Part shown: positions 9,601 to 22,139 of the stretch, piece after piece
Numbering within the stretch: position 1 is the first letter of the stretch
Layout of the letters: every line of letters begins with the position of its first letter
Origin: Sthenelais limicola
Lineage: Eukaryota; Annelida; Polychaeta; Phyllodocida; Sigalionidae
Reading direction: 5' to 3'
Length of the DNA: 64,000 nt
Assembly: GCA_942159475.1 (NCBI GenBank)
Contig: OW804100.1
Location: forward strand, 10,166,646 to 10,230,645
Notes under the pieces: generated by a model
What the model saw: the letters and a program-made list of their open reading frames with translations, nothing else
Told to the model about the DNA's origin: nothing
The model's database searches: none
Translations under genes and position numbers: made by a program

Positions 9601-12600
9601 TAAGGGGTTGGGCTAAGGCTAAGGAGTTGGGGTAAGGCTAAGGGGTTGGGGTAAGGCTAAGAGGTTGGGTACGCTAAGGCTAAGAGGTTGGGTACGCTAA
9701 GGCTAAGAGGTTGGGTACGCTAAGGCTAAGAGGTTGGGTACGCTAAGGCTAAGAGGTTGGGTACGCTAAGGCTAGGATGTTGGCTAGGAGGTTGGGTACG
9801 CTAAGGCTAAGAGGTTGGGTACGCTAAGGCTAGGATGTTGGCTAGGAGGTTGGGTACGCTAAGGCTAAGAGGTTGGGTACGCTAAGGCTAGGATGTTGGC
9901 TAGGAGGTTGGGTACGCTAAGGCTAAGAGGTTGGGTACGCTAAGGCTAAGGGGTTGGGTACGCTAAAGCTAAGAGGTTGGGTACGCTAAGGCTAGGAGGT
10001 TGGCTACGCTAAGGCTAGGAGGTTGGCTACCGTAAGGCTAGGAGGTTGGCTACGCTAAGGCTAGGAGGTTGGCTACGCTAAGGCTAGGAGGTTGGCTACG
10101 CTAAGGCTAGGAGGTTGGCTACGCTAAGGCTAAGAGGTAGGCTAAGGCTAGGAGGTTGGCTACGCTAGGGCTAGGAGGTTGGGTACGCTAAGGCTAAGAG
10201 GTTGGGTACGCTAAGGCTAAGAGGTTGGGTACGCTAAGGCTAAGAGGTTGGGTACGCTAAGGCTAAGAGGTTGGGTACGCTAAGGCTAGGAGGTTGGGTA
10301 CGCTAAGGCTAGGAGGTTGGCTACGCTAAGGCTAGGGGGTTGGCTACGCTAAGGCTAGGGGGTTGGCTACGCTAAGGCTAGGGGGTTGGCTACGCTAAGG
10401 CCAGGGGGTTGGCTACGCTAAGGCCAGGGGGTCGGCTACGCTAAGGCCAGGGGGTCGGCTACGCTAAGGCCAGGGGGTCGGCTACGCTAAGGCCAGGGGG
10501 TCGGCTACGCTAAGGCCAGGGGGTCGGCTACGCTAAGGCCAGGGGGTCGGCTACGCTAAGGCCAGGGGGTCGGCTACGCTAAGGCTAGGCGGTAGGCTAC
10601 GCTAAGGCTAGGGGGTTGGCTACGCTAAGGCTAGGGGGTTGGCTACGCTAAGGCTAAGAGGATGGCTACGCTAAGGCTAGGACGTTGGCTACGCTAAGGC
10701 TAGGAGGTTGGGTACGCTGAGGCTAAGTAAGGCTAAGAGGTTGGGTACGCTAAGGCTAAGTAAGGCTAAGAGGTTGGGTACGCTAAGGCTAGGAGGTTGG
10801 GTACGCTAAGGCTAGGAGGTTGGCTACGCTAAGGCTAGGACGTTGGCTACGCTAAGGCTAGGGGGTTGGCTACGCTAAGGCTAGGGGGTTGGCTACGCTA
10901 AGGCTAGGGGGTTGGCTACGCTAAGGCTAGGGGGTTGGCTACGCTAAGGCTAGGGGGTTGGCTACGCTAAGGCTAGGAGGTTGGCTACCCTAAGGCTAGG
11001 AGGTTGGCTACGCTAAGGCTAGGACGTTGGCTACGCTAAGGCTAGGAAGTTGGCTACGCTAAGGCTAAGTAAGGCTAAGAGGTTGACTACGGTAAGGCTA
11101 AGTAAGGCTAAGAGGTTGGGTACGCTAAGGCTAAGTAAGGCTTAGAGGTTGGCTACGCTAAGGCTAAGTAAGGCTAAGAGGTTGCCTACGCTAAGGCTAA
11201 GTAAGGCTAGGAGGTTGGCTACGCTAAGGCTAAGTAAGGCTAGGAGGTTGGCTACGCTAAGGCTAGGGGGTTGGCTACGCTAAGGCCAGGGGGTTGGCTA
11301 CGCTAAGGCTAGGGGGTTGGCTACGCTAAGGCTAAGAGGATGGCTACGCTAAGGCTAGGACGTTGGCTACGCTAAGGCTAGGAGGTTGGGTACGCTAAGG
11401 CTAAGTAAGGCTAAGAGGTTGGGTACGCTAAGGCTAAGTAAGGCTAAGAGGTTGGGTACGCTAAGGCTAGGAGGTTGGGTACGCTAAGGCTAGGAGGTTG
11501 GGTACGCTAAGGCTAGGACGTTGGCTACGCTAAGGCTAGGGGGTTGGCTACGCTAAGGCTAGGGGGTTGGCTACGCTAAGGCTAGGGGGTTGGCTACGCT
11601 AAGGCTAGGGGGTTGGCTACGCTAAGGCTAGGGGGTTGGCTACGCTAAGGCTAGGGGGTTGGCTACGCTAAGGCTAGGGGGTTGGCTACGCTAAGGCTAG
11701 GGGGTTGGCTACGCTAAGGCTAGGGGGTTGGCTACGCTAAGGCAGGGGGGTTGGCTACGCTAAGGCTAGGGGGTTGGCTACGCTAAGGCTAGGGGGTTGG
11801 CTATGCTAAGGCTAGGAGGTTGGCTACGCTAAGGCTAGGAGGTTGGCTACGCTAAGGCTAAGTAAGGCTTAGAGGTTGGCTACGCTAAGGCTAAGTAAGG
11901 CTAAGAGGTTGCCTACGCTAAGGCTAAGTAAGGCTAGGAGGTTGGCTACGCTAAGGCTAAGTAAGGCTAGGAGGTTGGCTACGCTAAGGCTAGGACGTTG
12001 GCTACGCTAAGGCTAGGAGGTTGGGTACGCTAAGGCTAAGTAAGGCTAAGAGGTTGGGTACGCTAAGGCTAAGTAAGGCTAAGAGGTTGGGTACGCTAAG
12101 GCTAGGAGGTTGGGTACGCTAAGGCTAAGAGGTTGGGTACGCTAAGGCTAGGAGGTTGGGTACGCTAAGGCTAAGTAAGGCTAAGAGGTTGGGTACGCTA
12201 AGGCTAAGTAAGGCTAAGAGGTTGGGTACGCTAAGGCTAGGAGGTTGGCTACGCTAAGGCTAGGAGGTTGGGTACGCTAAGGCTAGGACGTTGGCTACGC
12301 TAAGGCTAGGGGGTTGGCTACGCTAAGGCTAGGGGGTTGGCTACGCTAAGGCTAGGGGGTTGGCTACGCTAAGGCTAGGGGGTTGGCTACGCTAAGGCTA
12401 GGGGGTTGGCTACGCTAAGGCTAGGGGGTTGGCTACGCTAAGGCTAGAGGGTTGGCTACGCTAAGGCTAGGGGGTTGGCTACGCTAAGGCAGGGGGGTTG
12501 GCTACGCTAAGGCTAGGGGGTTGGCTACGCTAAGGCTAGGGGGTTGGCTATGCTAAGGCTAGGAGGTTGGCTACGCTAAGGCTAGGAGGTTGGCTACGCT

Positions 12601-14221
12601 AAGGCTAAGTAAGGCTTAGAGGTTGGCTACGCTAAGGCTAAGTAAGGCTAAGAGGTTGCCTACGCTAAGGCTAAGTAAGGCTAGGAGGTTGGCTACGCTA
12701 AGGCTAAGTAAGGCTAGGACGTTGGCTACGCTAAGGCTAGGGGGTTGGCTACGCTAAGGCTAGGAGGATGGCTACGCTAAGGCTAGGAGGATGGCTACGC
12801 TAAGGCTAGGAGGTTGGCTACGCTAAGGCTAGGAGGTTGGCTACGCTAAGGCTAAGTAAGGCTTAGAGGTTGGCTACGCTAAGGCTAAGTAAGGCTAAGT
12901 AAGGCTAAGAGGTTGGGTACGCTAAGGCTAAGTAAGGCTGGCTACGCTAAGGCTAAGTAAGGCTAGGAGGTTGGCTACGCTAAGGCTAAGAGGTTGGCTA
13001 CGCTAAGACTAGGACGTTGGCTACGCTAAGGCTAGGAGGTTGGCTACGCTAAGGCTAAGTAAGGCTAAGAGGTTGGCTACGGTAAGGCTAAGTAAGGCTA
13101 AGAGGTTCGGTACGCTAAGGCTAAGTAAGGCTAAGAGGTTGGGTAAGCTAAGGCTAAGTAAGGCTAAGAGGTTGGGTACGCTAAGGCTAAGTAAGGCTAA
13201 GAGGTTGGGTACGCTAAGGCTAAGTAAGGCTAAGAGGTTGGCTACGCTAAGGCTATGTAAGGCTAGGAGGTTGGCTACGCTAAGGCTAGGAGGTTGGCTA
13301 CGCTAAGGCTAGGAGGTTGGCTCCGCTAAGGCTAGGAGGTTGGCTACGCTAAGGCTAGGGGGATGGCTACGCTAAGGCTAGGGGGTTGGCTACGCTAATG
13401 CTAGGGGGTTGGCTACGCTAATGCTAGGGGGTTGGCTACGCTAAGGCTAAGTAAGGCTAAAAGTTGGCTACGGTAAGGCTAAGAGGTTGGGTACGCTAAG
13501 GCTAAGTAAGGCTAAGAGGTTGGGTACGCTAAGGCTAAGTAAGGCTAAGAGGTTGGGTAAGCTAAGGCTAAGTAAGGCTAAGAGGTTGGGTACGCTAAGG
13601 CTAAGTAAGGCTAAGAGGTTCGGTACGCTAAGGCTAGGAGGTTTGCTACGCTACGGCTAGGAGGTTGGCTACGCTACGGCTAGGAGGTTGGCTACGCTAC
13701 GGCTAGGAGGTTGGCTACGCTACGGCTAGGAGGTTGGCTACGCTACGGCTTGGAGGTTGGCTACGCTACGGCGAGGAGGTTGGCTACGCTACGGTGAGGA
13801 GGTTGGCTACGCTACGGCGAGGAGGTTGGCTACGCTACGGCTAGGAGGTTGGCTACGCTACGGCTAGGAGGTTGGTTACGCTACGGCTAGGAGGTTGGCT
13901 ACGCTACGGCTAGGAGGTTGGCTACGCTACGGCTAGGAGGTTGGCTACGCTACGGCTCGGAGGTTGGTTACGCTACGGCTAGGAGGTTGGCTACGCTACG
14001 GCTCGGAGGTTGGCTACGCTACGGCTCGGAGGTTGGCTACGCTACGGCTCGGAGGTTGGCTACGCTACGGCTCGGAGGTTGGCTACGCTACGGCTCGGAG
14101 GTTGGCTACGCTACGGCTCGGAGGTTGGCTACGCTACGGCTCGGAGGTTGGCTACGCTACGGCTAGGAGGTTGGCTACGCTACGGCTAGGAGGTTGGCTA
14201 CGCTACGGCTAGGAGGTTGGC

Positions 14222-14450
14222 TACGCCTCTGCTAGGAGGTTGGCTACGCCTCTGCTAGGAGGTTGGGTACGCCTCTGCTAGGAGGTTGGGTACGCCTCTG
14301 CTAGGAGGTTGGCTACGCCTCTGCTAGGAGGTTGGGTACGCCTCTGCTAAGAGGATGGGTACGCCTCTGCTAAGAGGTTGGGTACGCCTCTGCTAAGAGG
14401 TTGGGTACGCCTCTGCAAAGAGGTTGGGTACGCCTCTGCTAAGAGGTTGG
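14222..14450 (+). repeat. CCTCTGCT-variant block of the satellite, copy 1
   Basis: This is a run of 23-bp units in which GCTAAGGCT is replaced by GCCTCTGCT. The same block recurs near 16817-17043 and 19063-19331, each time after a block of CTACGG units. It is a marker of a higher-order repeat of roughly 2.2-2.6 kb. Confidence 0.85.
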
Positions 14451-16816
14451 CTACGCTAAGGCTAGGACGTTGGCTACGCTAAGGCTAGGGGGTTGGCTAC
14501 GCTAAGGCTAGGGGGTTGGCTACGCTAAGGCTAGGAGGTTGGCTACGCTAAGGCTAGGAGGTTTGCTACGCTAAGGCTAAGTAAGGCTTAGAGGTTGGCT
14601 ACGCTAAGGCTAAGTAAGGCTAAGAGGTTGGATACGCTAAGGCTAAGTAAGGCTGGCTACGCTAAGGCTAAGTAAGGCTAGGAGGTTGGCTACGCTAAGG
14701 CTAAGAGGATGGCTACGCTAAGGCTAGGACGTTGGCTACGCTAAGGCTAGGAGGTTGGCTACGCTAAGGCTAAGTAAGGCTAAGAGGTTGGCTACGGTAA
14801 GGCTAAGTAAGGCTAAGAGGTTCGGTACGCTAAGGCTAAGTAAGGCTAAGAAGTTGGCTAAGGCTAAGGCTAAGTAAGGCTAAGAGGTTGGGTACACTAA
14901 GGCTAAGTAAGGCTAAGAGGTTGGGTACGCTAAGGCTAAGTAAGGCTAGGAGGTTGGGTAAGCTAAGGCTAAGTAAGGCTAAGAGGTTGGCTAGGCTAAG
15001 GCTAAGTAAGGCTAAGAGGTTGGGTACGCTAAGGCTAAGTAAGGCTAAGAGGTTGGCTACGCTAAGGCTAAGTAAGGCTAGGAGGTTGGCTACGCTAAGG
15101 CTAAGTAAGGCTAGGAGGTTGGCTAGGCTAAGGCTAAGTAAGGCTAGGAGGTTGGCTACGCTAAGGCTAGGAGATTGGCTACGCTAAGGCTAAGTAAGGC
15201 TAGGAGGTTGGCTACGCTAAGGCTAGGAGGTTGGCTACGCTAAGGCTAGGAGGTTGGCTACGTTAAGGCTAGGAGGTTGGCTACGCTAAGGCTAGGAGGT
15301 TGGCTACGCTAAGGCTGGGGGATTGGCTACGCTAAGGCTAGGGGGTTGGCTACGCTAAGGCTAGGACAGTGGCTACGCTAAGGGTAGGACGTTGGCTACG
15401 CTAAGGCTAAGTAAGGCTAAGAGGTTGGCTACGCTAAGGCTAAGTAAGGCTAAGAGGTTGGGTACGCTAAGGCTAAGTAAGGCTAAGAGGTTGGGTACGC
15501 TAAGGCTAAGTAAGGCTAAGAGGTTGGCTACGCTAAGGCTAAGTAAGGCTAGGAGGTTGGCTACGCTAAGGCTAAGTAAGGCTAGGAGGTTGGCTACGCT
15601 AAGGCTAAGTAAGGCTAAGAGGTTGGGTAAGCTAAGGCTAAGTAAGGCTAAGAGGTTGGGTACGCTAAGGCTAAGTAAGGCTAAGAGGTTGGGTACGCTA
15701 AGGCTAAGTAAGGCTAAGAGGTTGGCTACGCTAAGGCTAAGTAAGGCTAGGAGTTTGGCTACGCTAAGGCTAAGTAAGGCTAGGAGGTTGGCTACGCTAA
15801 GGCTAAGTAAGGCTAGGAGGTTGGCTACGCTAAGGCTAGGAGATTGGCAACGCTAAGGCTAAGTAAGGCTAGGAGGTTGGCTACGCTAAGGCTAGGAGGT
15901 TGGCTACGTTAAGGCTAGGAGGTTGGCTACGCTAAGGCTAGGAGGTTGGCTACGCTAAGGCTAGGAGGTTGGCTACGCTAAGGCTGGGGGAGTGGCTACG
16001 CTAAAGCTAGGGGGTTGGCTACGCTAAGGCTAGGACAGTGGCTACGCTAAGGGTAGGACGTTGGCTACGCTAAGGCTAGGGGGTTGGGTACGCTAAGGCT
16101 AAGTAAGGCTAAGAGGTTGGGTACGCTAAGGCTAAGTAAGGCTAAGAGGTTGGCTACGCTAAGGCTAAGTAAGGCTAAGAAGTTGGCTACGCTAAGGCTA
16201 AGAGGTTGGCTACGCTAAGGCTAAGTAAGGCTTAGAGGTTGGCTACGCTAAGGCTAAGTAAGGCTAAGAGGTTGGCTACGCTAAGGCTAAGTAAGGCTAG
16301 GAGGTTTGCTACGCTAAGGCTAGGAGGTTTGCTACGCTAAGGCTAGGAGGTTTGCTACGCTACGGCTAGGAGGTTTGCTACGCTACGGCTAGGAGGTTGG
16401 CTACGCTACGGCTAGGAGGTTGGCTACGCTACGGCTAGGAGGTTGGCTACGCTACGGCTAGGAGGTTGGCTACGCTACGGCTAGGAGGTTGGCTACGCTA
16501 CGGCTAGGATGTTGGCTACGCTACGGCTAGGAGGTTGGCTACGCTACGGCTCGGAGGTTGGCTACGCTACGGCTCGGAGGTTGGCTACGCTACGGCTCGG
16601 AGGTTGGCTACGCTACGGCTCGGAGGTTGGCTACGCTACGGCTCGGAGGTTGGCTACGCTACGGCTCGGAGGTTGGCTACGCTACGGCTCGGAGGTTGGC
16701 TACGCTACGGCTAGGAGGTTGGCTACGCTACGGCTAGGAGGTTGGCTACGCTACGGCTAGGAGGTTGGCTACGCAACGGCTAGGAGGTTGGCTACGCAAC
16801 GGCTAGGAGGTTGGCT

Positions 16817-17043
16817 ACGCCTCTGCTAGGAGGTTGGCTACGCCTCTGCTAGGAGGTTGGGTACGCCTCTGCTAGGAGGTTGGGTACGCCTCTGCTAGGA
16901 GGTTGGCTACGCCTCTGCTAGGAGGTTGGGTACGCCTCTGCTAAGAGGATGGGTACGCCTCTGCTAAGAGGTTGGGTACGCCTCTGCTAAGAGGTTGGGT
17001 ACGCCTCTGCAAAGAGGTTGGGTACGCCTCTGCTAAGAGGTTG
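16817..17043 (+). repeat. CCTCTGCT-variant block of the satellite, copy 2
   Basis: The order of sub-variants matches copy 1: GGCTACG units, GGGTACG units, one GGATGGG unit, then a CTGCAAAG unit. It follows CTACGG and then CAACGG units. Confidence 0.85.
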
Positions 17044-19062
17044 GCTACGCTAAGGCTAGGACGTTGGCTACGCTAAGGCTAGGGGGTTGGCTACGCTAAG
17101 GCTAGGGGGTTGGCTACGCTAAGGCTAGGGGGTTGGCTACGCTAAGGCTAGGGGGTTGGCTACGCTAAGGCTAGGGGGTTGGCTACGCTAAGGCTAGGAG
17201 GTTGGCTACGCTAAGGCTAGGAGGTTGGCTACGCTAAGGCTAAGTAAGGCTTAGAGGTTGGCTACGCTAAGGCTAAGTAAGGCTAAGAGGTTGGATACGC
17301 TAAGGCTAAGTAAGGCTGGCTACGCTAAGGCTAAGTAAGGCTAGGAGGCTGGCTACGCTAAGGCTAAGAGGATGGCTACGCTAAGGCTAGGACGTTGGCT
17401 ACGCTAAGGCTAGGACGTTGGCTACGCTAAGGCTAAGTAAGGCTAAGAGGTTGGCTACGGTAAGGCTAAGTAAGGCTAAGAGGTTCGGTACGCTAAGGCT
17501 AAGTAAGGCTAAGAAGTTGGCTAAGGCTAAGGCTAAGTAAGGCTAAGAGGTTGGGTACACTAAGGCTAAGTAAGGCTAAGAGGTTGGGTACGCTAAGGCT
17601 AAGTAAGGCTAGGAGGTTGGGTAAGCTAAGGCTAAGTAAGGCTAAGAGGTTGGGTACGCTAAGGCTAAGTAAGGCTAAGAGGTTGGGTACGCTAAGGCTA
17701 AGTAAGGCTAAGAGGTTGGCTACGCTAAGGCTAAGTAAGGCTAGGAGGTTGGCTACGCTAAGGCTAAGTAAGGCTAGGACGTTGGCTACGCTAAGGCTAA
17801 GTAAGGCTAGGAGGTTGGCTACGCTAAGGCTAGGAGATTGGCTACGCTAAGGCTAAGTAAGGCTAGGAGGTTGGCTACGCTAAGGCTAGGAGGTTGGCTA
17901 CGTTAAGGCTAGGAGGTTGGCTACGCTAAGGCTAGGAGGTTGGCTACGCTAAGGCTGGGGGATTGGCTACGCTAAGGCTAGGGGGTTGGCTACGCTAAGG
18001 CTAGGACAGTGGCTAAGCTAAGGGTAGGACGTTGGCTACGCTAAGGCTAAGTAAGGCTAAGAGGTTGGATACGCTAAGGCTAAGTAAGGCTAAGAGGTTG
18101 GGTACGCTAAGGCTAAGTAAGGCTAAGAGGTTGGCTACGCTAAGGCTAAGTAAGGCTAAGAGGTTCGGTACGCTAAGGCTAAGTAAGGCTAAGAAGTTGG
18201 CTAAGGCTAAGGCTAAGTAAGGCTAAGAGGTTGGGTACACTAAGGCTAAGTAAGGCTAAGAGGTTGGGTACGCTAAGGCTAAGTAAGGCTAAGAGGTTGG
18301 GTAAGCTAAGGCTAAGTAAGGCTAAGAGGTTGGGTACGCTAAGGCTAAGTAAGGCTAAGAGGTTCGGTACGCTAAGGCTAAGTAAGGCTAAGAGGTTGGC
18401 TACGCTAAGGCTAAGTAAGGCTAAGAGGTTGGGTACGCTAAGGCTAAGTAAGGCTAAGAGGTTGGGTACGCTAAGGCTAAGTAAGGCTAAGAGGTTGGCT
18501 ACGCTAAGGCTAAGTAAGGCTAGGAGGTTTGCTACGCTAAGGCTAGGAGGTTTGCTACGCTACGGCTAGGAGGTTTGCTACGCTACGGCTAGGAGGTTTG
18601 CTACGCTACGGCTAGGAGGTTGGCTACGCTACGGCTAGGAGGTTGGCTACGCTACGGCTAGGAGGTTGGCTACGCTACGGCTTGGAGGTTGGCTACGCTA
18701 CGGCGAGGAGGTTGGCTACGCTACGGCTTGGAGGTTGGCTACGCTACGGCTAGGAGGTTGGCTACGCTACGGCTAGGAGGTTGGCTACGCTACGGCTAGG
18801 AGGTTGGCTACGCTACGGCTAGGAGGTTGGCTACGCTACGGCTAGGAGGTTGGCTACGCTACGGCTAGGAGGTTGGCTACGCTACGGCTAGGAGGTTGGC
18901 TACGCTACGGCTAGGAGGTTGGCTACGCTACGGCTCGGAGGTTGGCTACGCTATGGCTAGGAGGTTGGCTACGCTACGGCTAGGAGGTTGGCTACGCAAC
19001 GGCTAGGAGGTTGGCTACGCAACGGCTAGGAGGTTGGCTACGCAACGGCTAGGAGGTTGGCT

Positions 19063-19331
19063 ACGCCTCTGCTAGGAGGTTGGCTACGCCTCTGCTAGGA
19101 GGTTGGGTACGCCTCTGCTAGGAGGTTGGGTACGCCTCTGCTAGGAGGTTGGGTACGCCTCTGCTAGGAGGTTGGGTACGCCTCTGCTAAGAGGATGGGT
19201 ACGCCTCTGCTAGGAGGTTGGGTACGCCTCTGCTAAGAGGCTGGGTACGCCTCTGCTAAGGGGCTGGGTACGCCTCTGCTAAGAGGTTGGGTACGCCTCT
19301 GCAAAGAGGTTGGGTACGCCTCTGCTAAGAG
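19063..19331 (+). repeat. CCTCTGCT-variant block of the satellite, copy 3
   Basis: This is the third copy, slightly longer than the other two because of extra GAGGCTGGG and GGGGCTGGG units. It again ends with the CTGCAAAG unit and a return to CTAAGG units. Confidence 0.85.
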
Positions 19332-20344
19332 GTTGGCTACGCTAAGGCTAGGACGTTGGCTACGCTAAGGCTAGGACGTTGGCTACGCTAAGGCTAAGTA
19401 AGGCTAAGAGGTTGGGTATGCTAAGGCTAAGTGAGGCTAAGAGGTTGGGTACGCTAAGGCTAAGTAAGGCTAAGAGGTTGGGTACGCTAAGGCTAAGTAA
19501 TGCTAAGAGGTTGGGTACGCTAAGGTTAAGAGGTTTGGTACGCTAAGGCTAAGTAAGGCTAAGAGGTTGGGTACGCTAAGGCTAAGTAAGGCTAGGAGGT
19601 TGGCTACGCTAAGGCTAGGAGGTTGGCTACGCTAAGGCTAGGAGGTTGGCTACGCTAAGGCTAGGAGGTTGGCTACGCTAAGGCTAGGAGGTTGGCTACG
19701 CTAAGGCTAGGACGTTGGCTACGCTAAGGCTAGGGGGTTGGCTACGCTAAGGCTAGGGGGTTGGCTACGCTAAGGCTAGGGGGTTGGCTACGCTAAGGCT
19801 AGGGGGTTGGCTACGCTAAGGCTAGGGGGTTGGCTACGCTAAGGCTAGGGGGTTGGCTACGCTAAGGCTAGGGGGTTGGCTACGCTAAGGCTAGGACGTT
19901 GGCTACGCTAAGGCTAGGGGGTTGGCTACGCTAAGGCTAGGGGGTTGGCTACGCTAAGGCTAGGGGGTTGGCTACGCTAATGCTAGGGGGTTGGCTACGC
20001 TAAGGCTAAGTAAGGCTAAAAGGTTGGCTACGGTAAGGCTAAGAGGTTGGGTACGCTAAGGCTAAGTAAGGCTAAGAGGTTGGGTACGCTAAGGCTAAGT
20101 AAGGCTAAGAGGTTGGGTAAGCTAAGGCTAAGTAAGGCTAAGTAAGGCTAAGAGGTTGGGTACGCTAAGGCTAAGTAAGGCTAAGAGGTTGGGTACGCTA
20201 AGGCTAAGTAAGGCTAGGAGGTTGGCTACGCTAAGGCTAAGTAAGGCTAGGAGGTTGGCTACGCTAAGGCTAAGTAAGGCTAAGAGGTTGGGTACGCTAA
20301 GGCTAAGTAAGGCTAAGAGGTTGGCTATGCTAAGGCTAAGTAAG

Positions 20345-22139
20345 GCTAAGAGGTTGGGTACGCTAAGGCTAAGTAAGGCTAAGAGGTTGGGTAAGCTAAG
20401 GCTAAGTAAGGCTAAGAGGTTGGGTACGCTAAGGCTAAGTAAGGCTAAGAGGTTGGGTACGCTAAGGCTAAGTAAGGCTAAGAGGTTGGGTAAGCTAAGG
20501 CTAAGTAAGGCTAAGAGGTTGGGTACGCTAAGGCTAAGTAAGGCTAAGAGGTTGGCTACGCTAAGGCTTAGTAAGGCTAGGAGGTTGGCTACGCTAAGGC
20601 TAAGTAAGGCTAGGAGGTTGGCTACGCTAAGGCTAAGTAAGGCTAAGAGGTTGGGTACGCTAAGGCTAAGTAAGGCTAAGAGGTTGGCTATGCTATGGCT
20701 AAGTAAGGCTAAGAGGTTGGGTACGCTAAGGCTAAGTAAGGCTAAGAGGTTGGCTACGCTAAGGCTAAGTAAGGCTAGGAGGTTGGCTACGCTAAGGCTA
20801 GGAGGTTGGCTCCGCTAAGGCTAGGAGGTTGGCTACGCTAAGGCTAGGAAGTTGGCTACGCTAAGGCTAGGGGGATGGCTACGCTAAGGCTAGGGGGTTG
20901 GCTACGCTAATGCTAGGGGGTTGGCTACGCTAAGGCTAAGTAAGGCTAAAAGTTGGCTACGGTAAGGCTAAGAGGTTGGGTACGCTAAGGCTAAGTAAGG
21001 CTAAGAGGTTGGGTACGCTAAGGCTAAGTAAGGCTAAGAGGTTGGGTAAGCTAAGGCTAAGTAAGGCTAAGAGGTTGGGTACGCTAAGGCTAAGTAAGGC
21101 TAAGAGGTTGGGTACGCTAAGGCTAAGTAAGGCTAAGAGGTTGGGTACGCTAAGGCTAAGTAAGGCTAAGAGGTTAGGTACGCTAAGGCTAAGTAAGGCT
21201 AAGAGGTTGGCTACGCTAAGGCTAAGTAAGGCCAAGAGGTTGGGTACGCTAAGGCTAAGTAAGGCTAAGAGGTTGGCTACGCTAAGGCTAGGAGGTTGGC
21301 TACGCTAAGGCTAGGAGGTTGGCTACGCTAAGGCTAAGAGGTTGGCTACGCTAAGGCTAAGTAAGGCTAAGAGGTTGGGTACGCTAAGGCTAAGTAAGGC
21401 TAAGAGGTTGGGTACGCTAAGGCTAAGTAAGGCTAAGAGGTTGGCTACGCTAAGGCTAAGTAAGGCCAAGAGGTTGGGTACGCTAAGGCTAAGTAAGGCT
21501 AAGAGGTTGGCTACGCTAAGGCTAGGAGGTTGGCTACGCTAAGGCTAGGAGGTTGGCTACGCTAAGGCTAGGGGGTTGGCTACGCTAAGGCTAGGACGTT
21601 GGCTACGCTAAGGCTAGGGGGTTGGCTACGCTAAGGCTAGGGGGTTGGCTACGCTAAGGCTAGGGGGTTGGCTACGCTAAGGCTAGGGGGTTGGCTACGC
21701 TAAGGCTAGGGGGTTGGCTACGCTAAGGCTAGGGGGTTGGCTACGCTAAGGCTAGGGGGTTGGCTACGCTAAGGCTAGGAGGTTGGCTACCCTAAGGCTA
21801 GGAGGTTGGCTACGCTAAGGCTAGGACGTTGGCTACGCTAAGGCTAGGAGGTTGGCTACGCTAAGGCTAAGTAAGGCTAAGAGGTTGACTACGGTAAGGC
21901 TAAGTAAGGCTAAGAGGTTGGGTACGCTAAGGCTAAGTAAGGCTAAGAGGTTGGCTACGCTAAGGCTAAGTAAGGCTAAGAGGTTGGGTACGCTAAGGCT
22001 AAGTAAGGCTAAGAGGTTGGGTACGCTAAGGCTAAGTAAGGCTAAGAGGTTGGCTACGCTAATGCTAAGTAAGGCTAAGAGGTTGGGTACGCTAAGGCTA
22101 AGTAAGGCTAAGAGGTTGGCTACGCTAAGGCTAAGTAAG
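20345..22139 (+). repeat. 1,795-bp tandem segmental duplication inside the satellite, copy 1
   Basis: Rare marker variants recur at a constant +1,795 bp: the TATGCTATGG unit at 20686 and 22481, the GGCCAAG units, a GGCTCCGC unit, and a run of GGGGG units. By eye only a handful of bases differ between copies (for example TTAGGTACG at 21174 against TTGGGTACG in copy 2). The edges are approximate. Confidence 0.85.
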
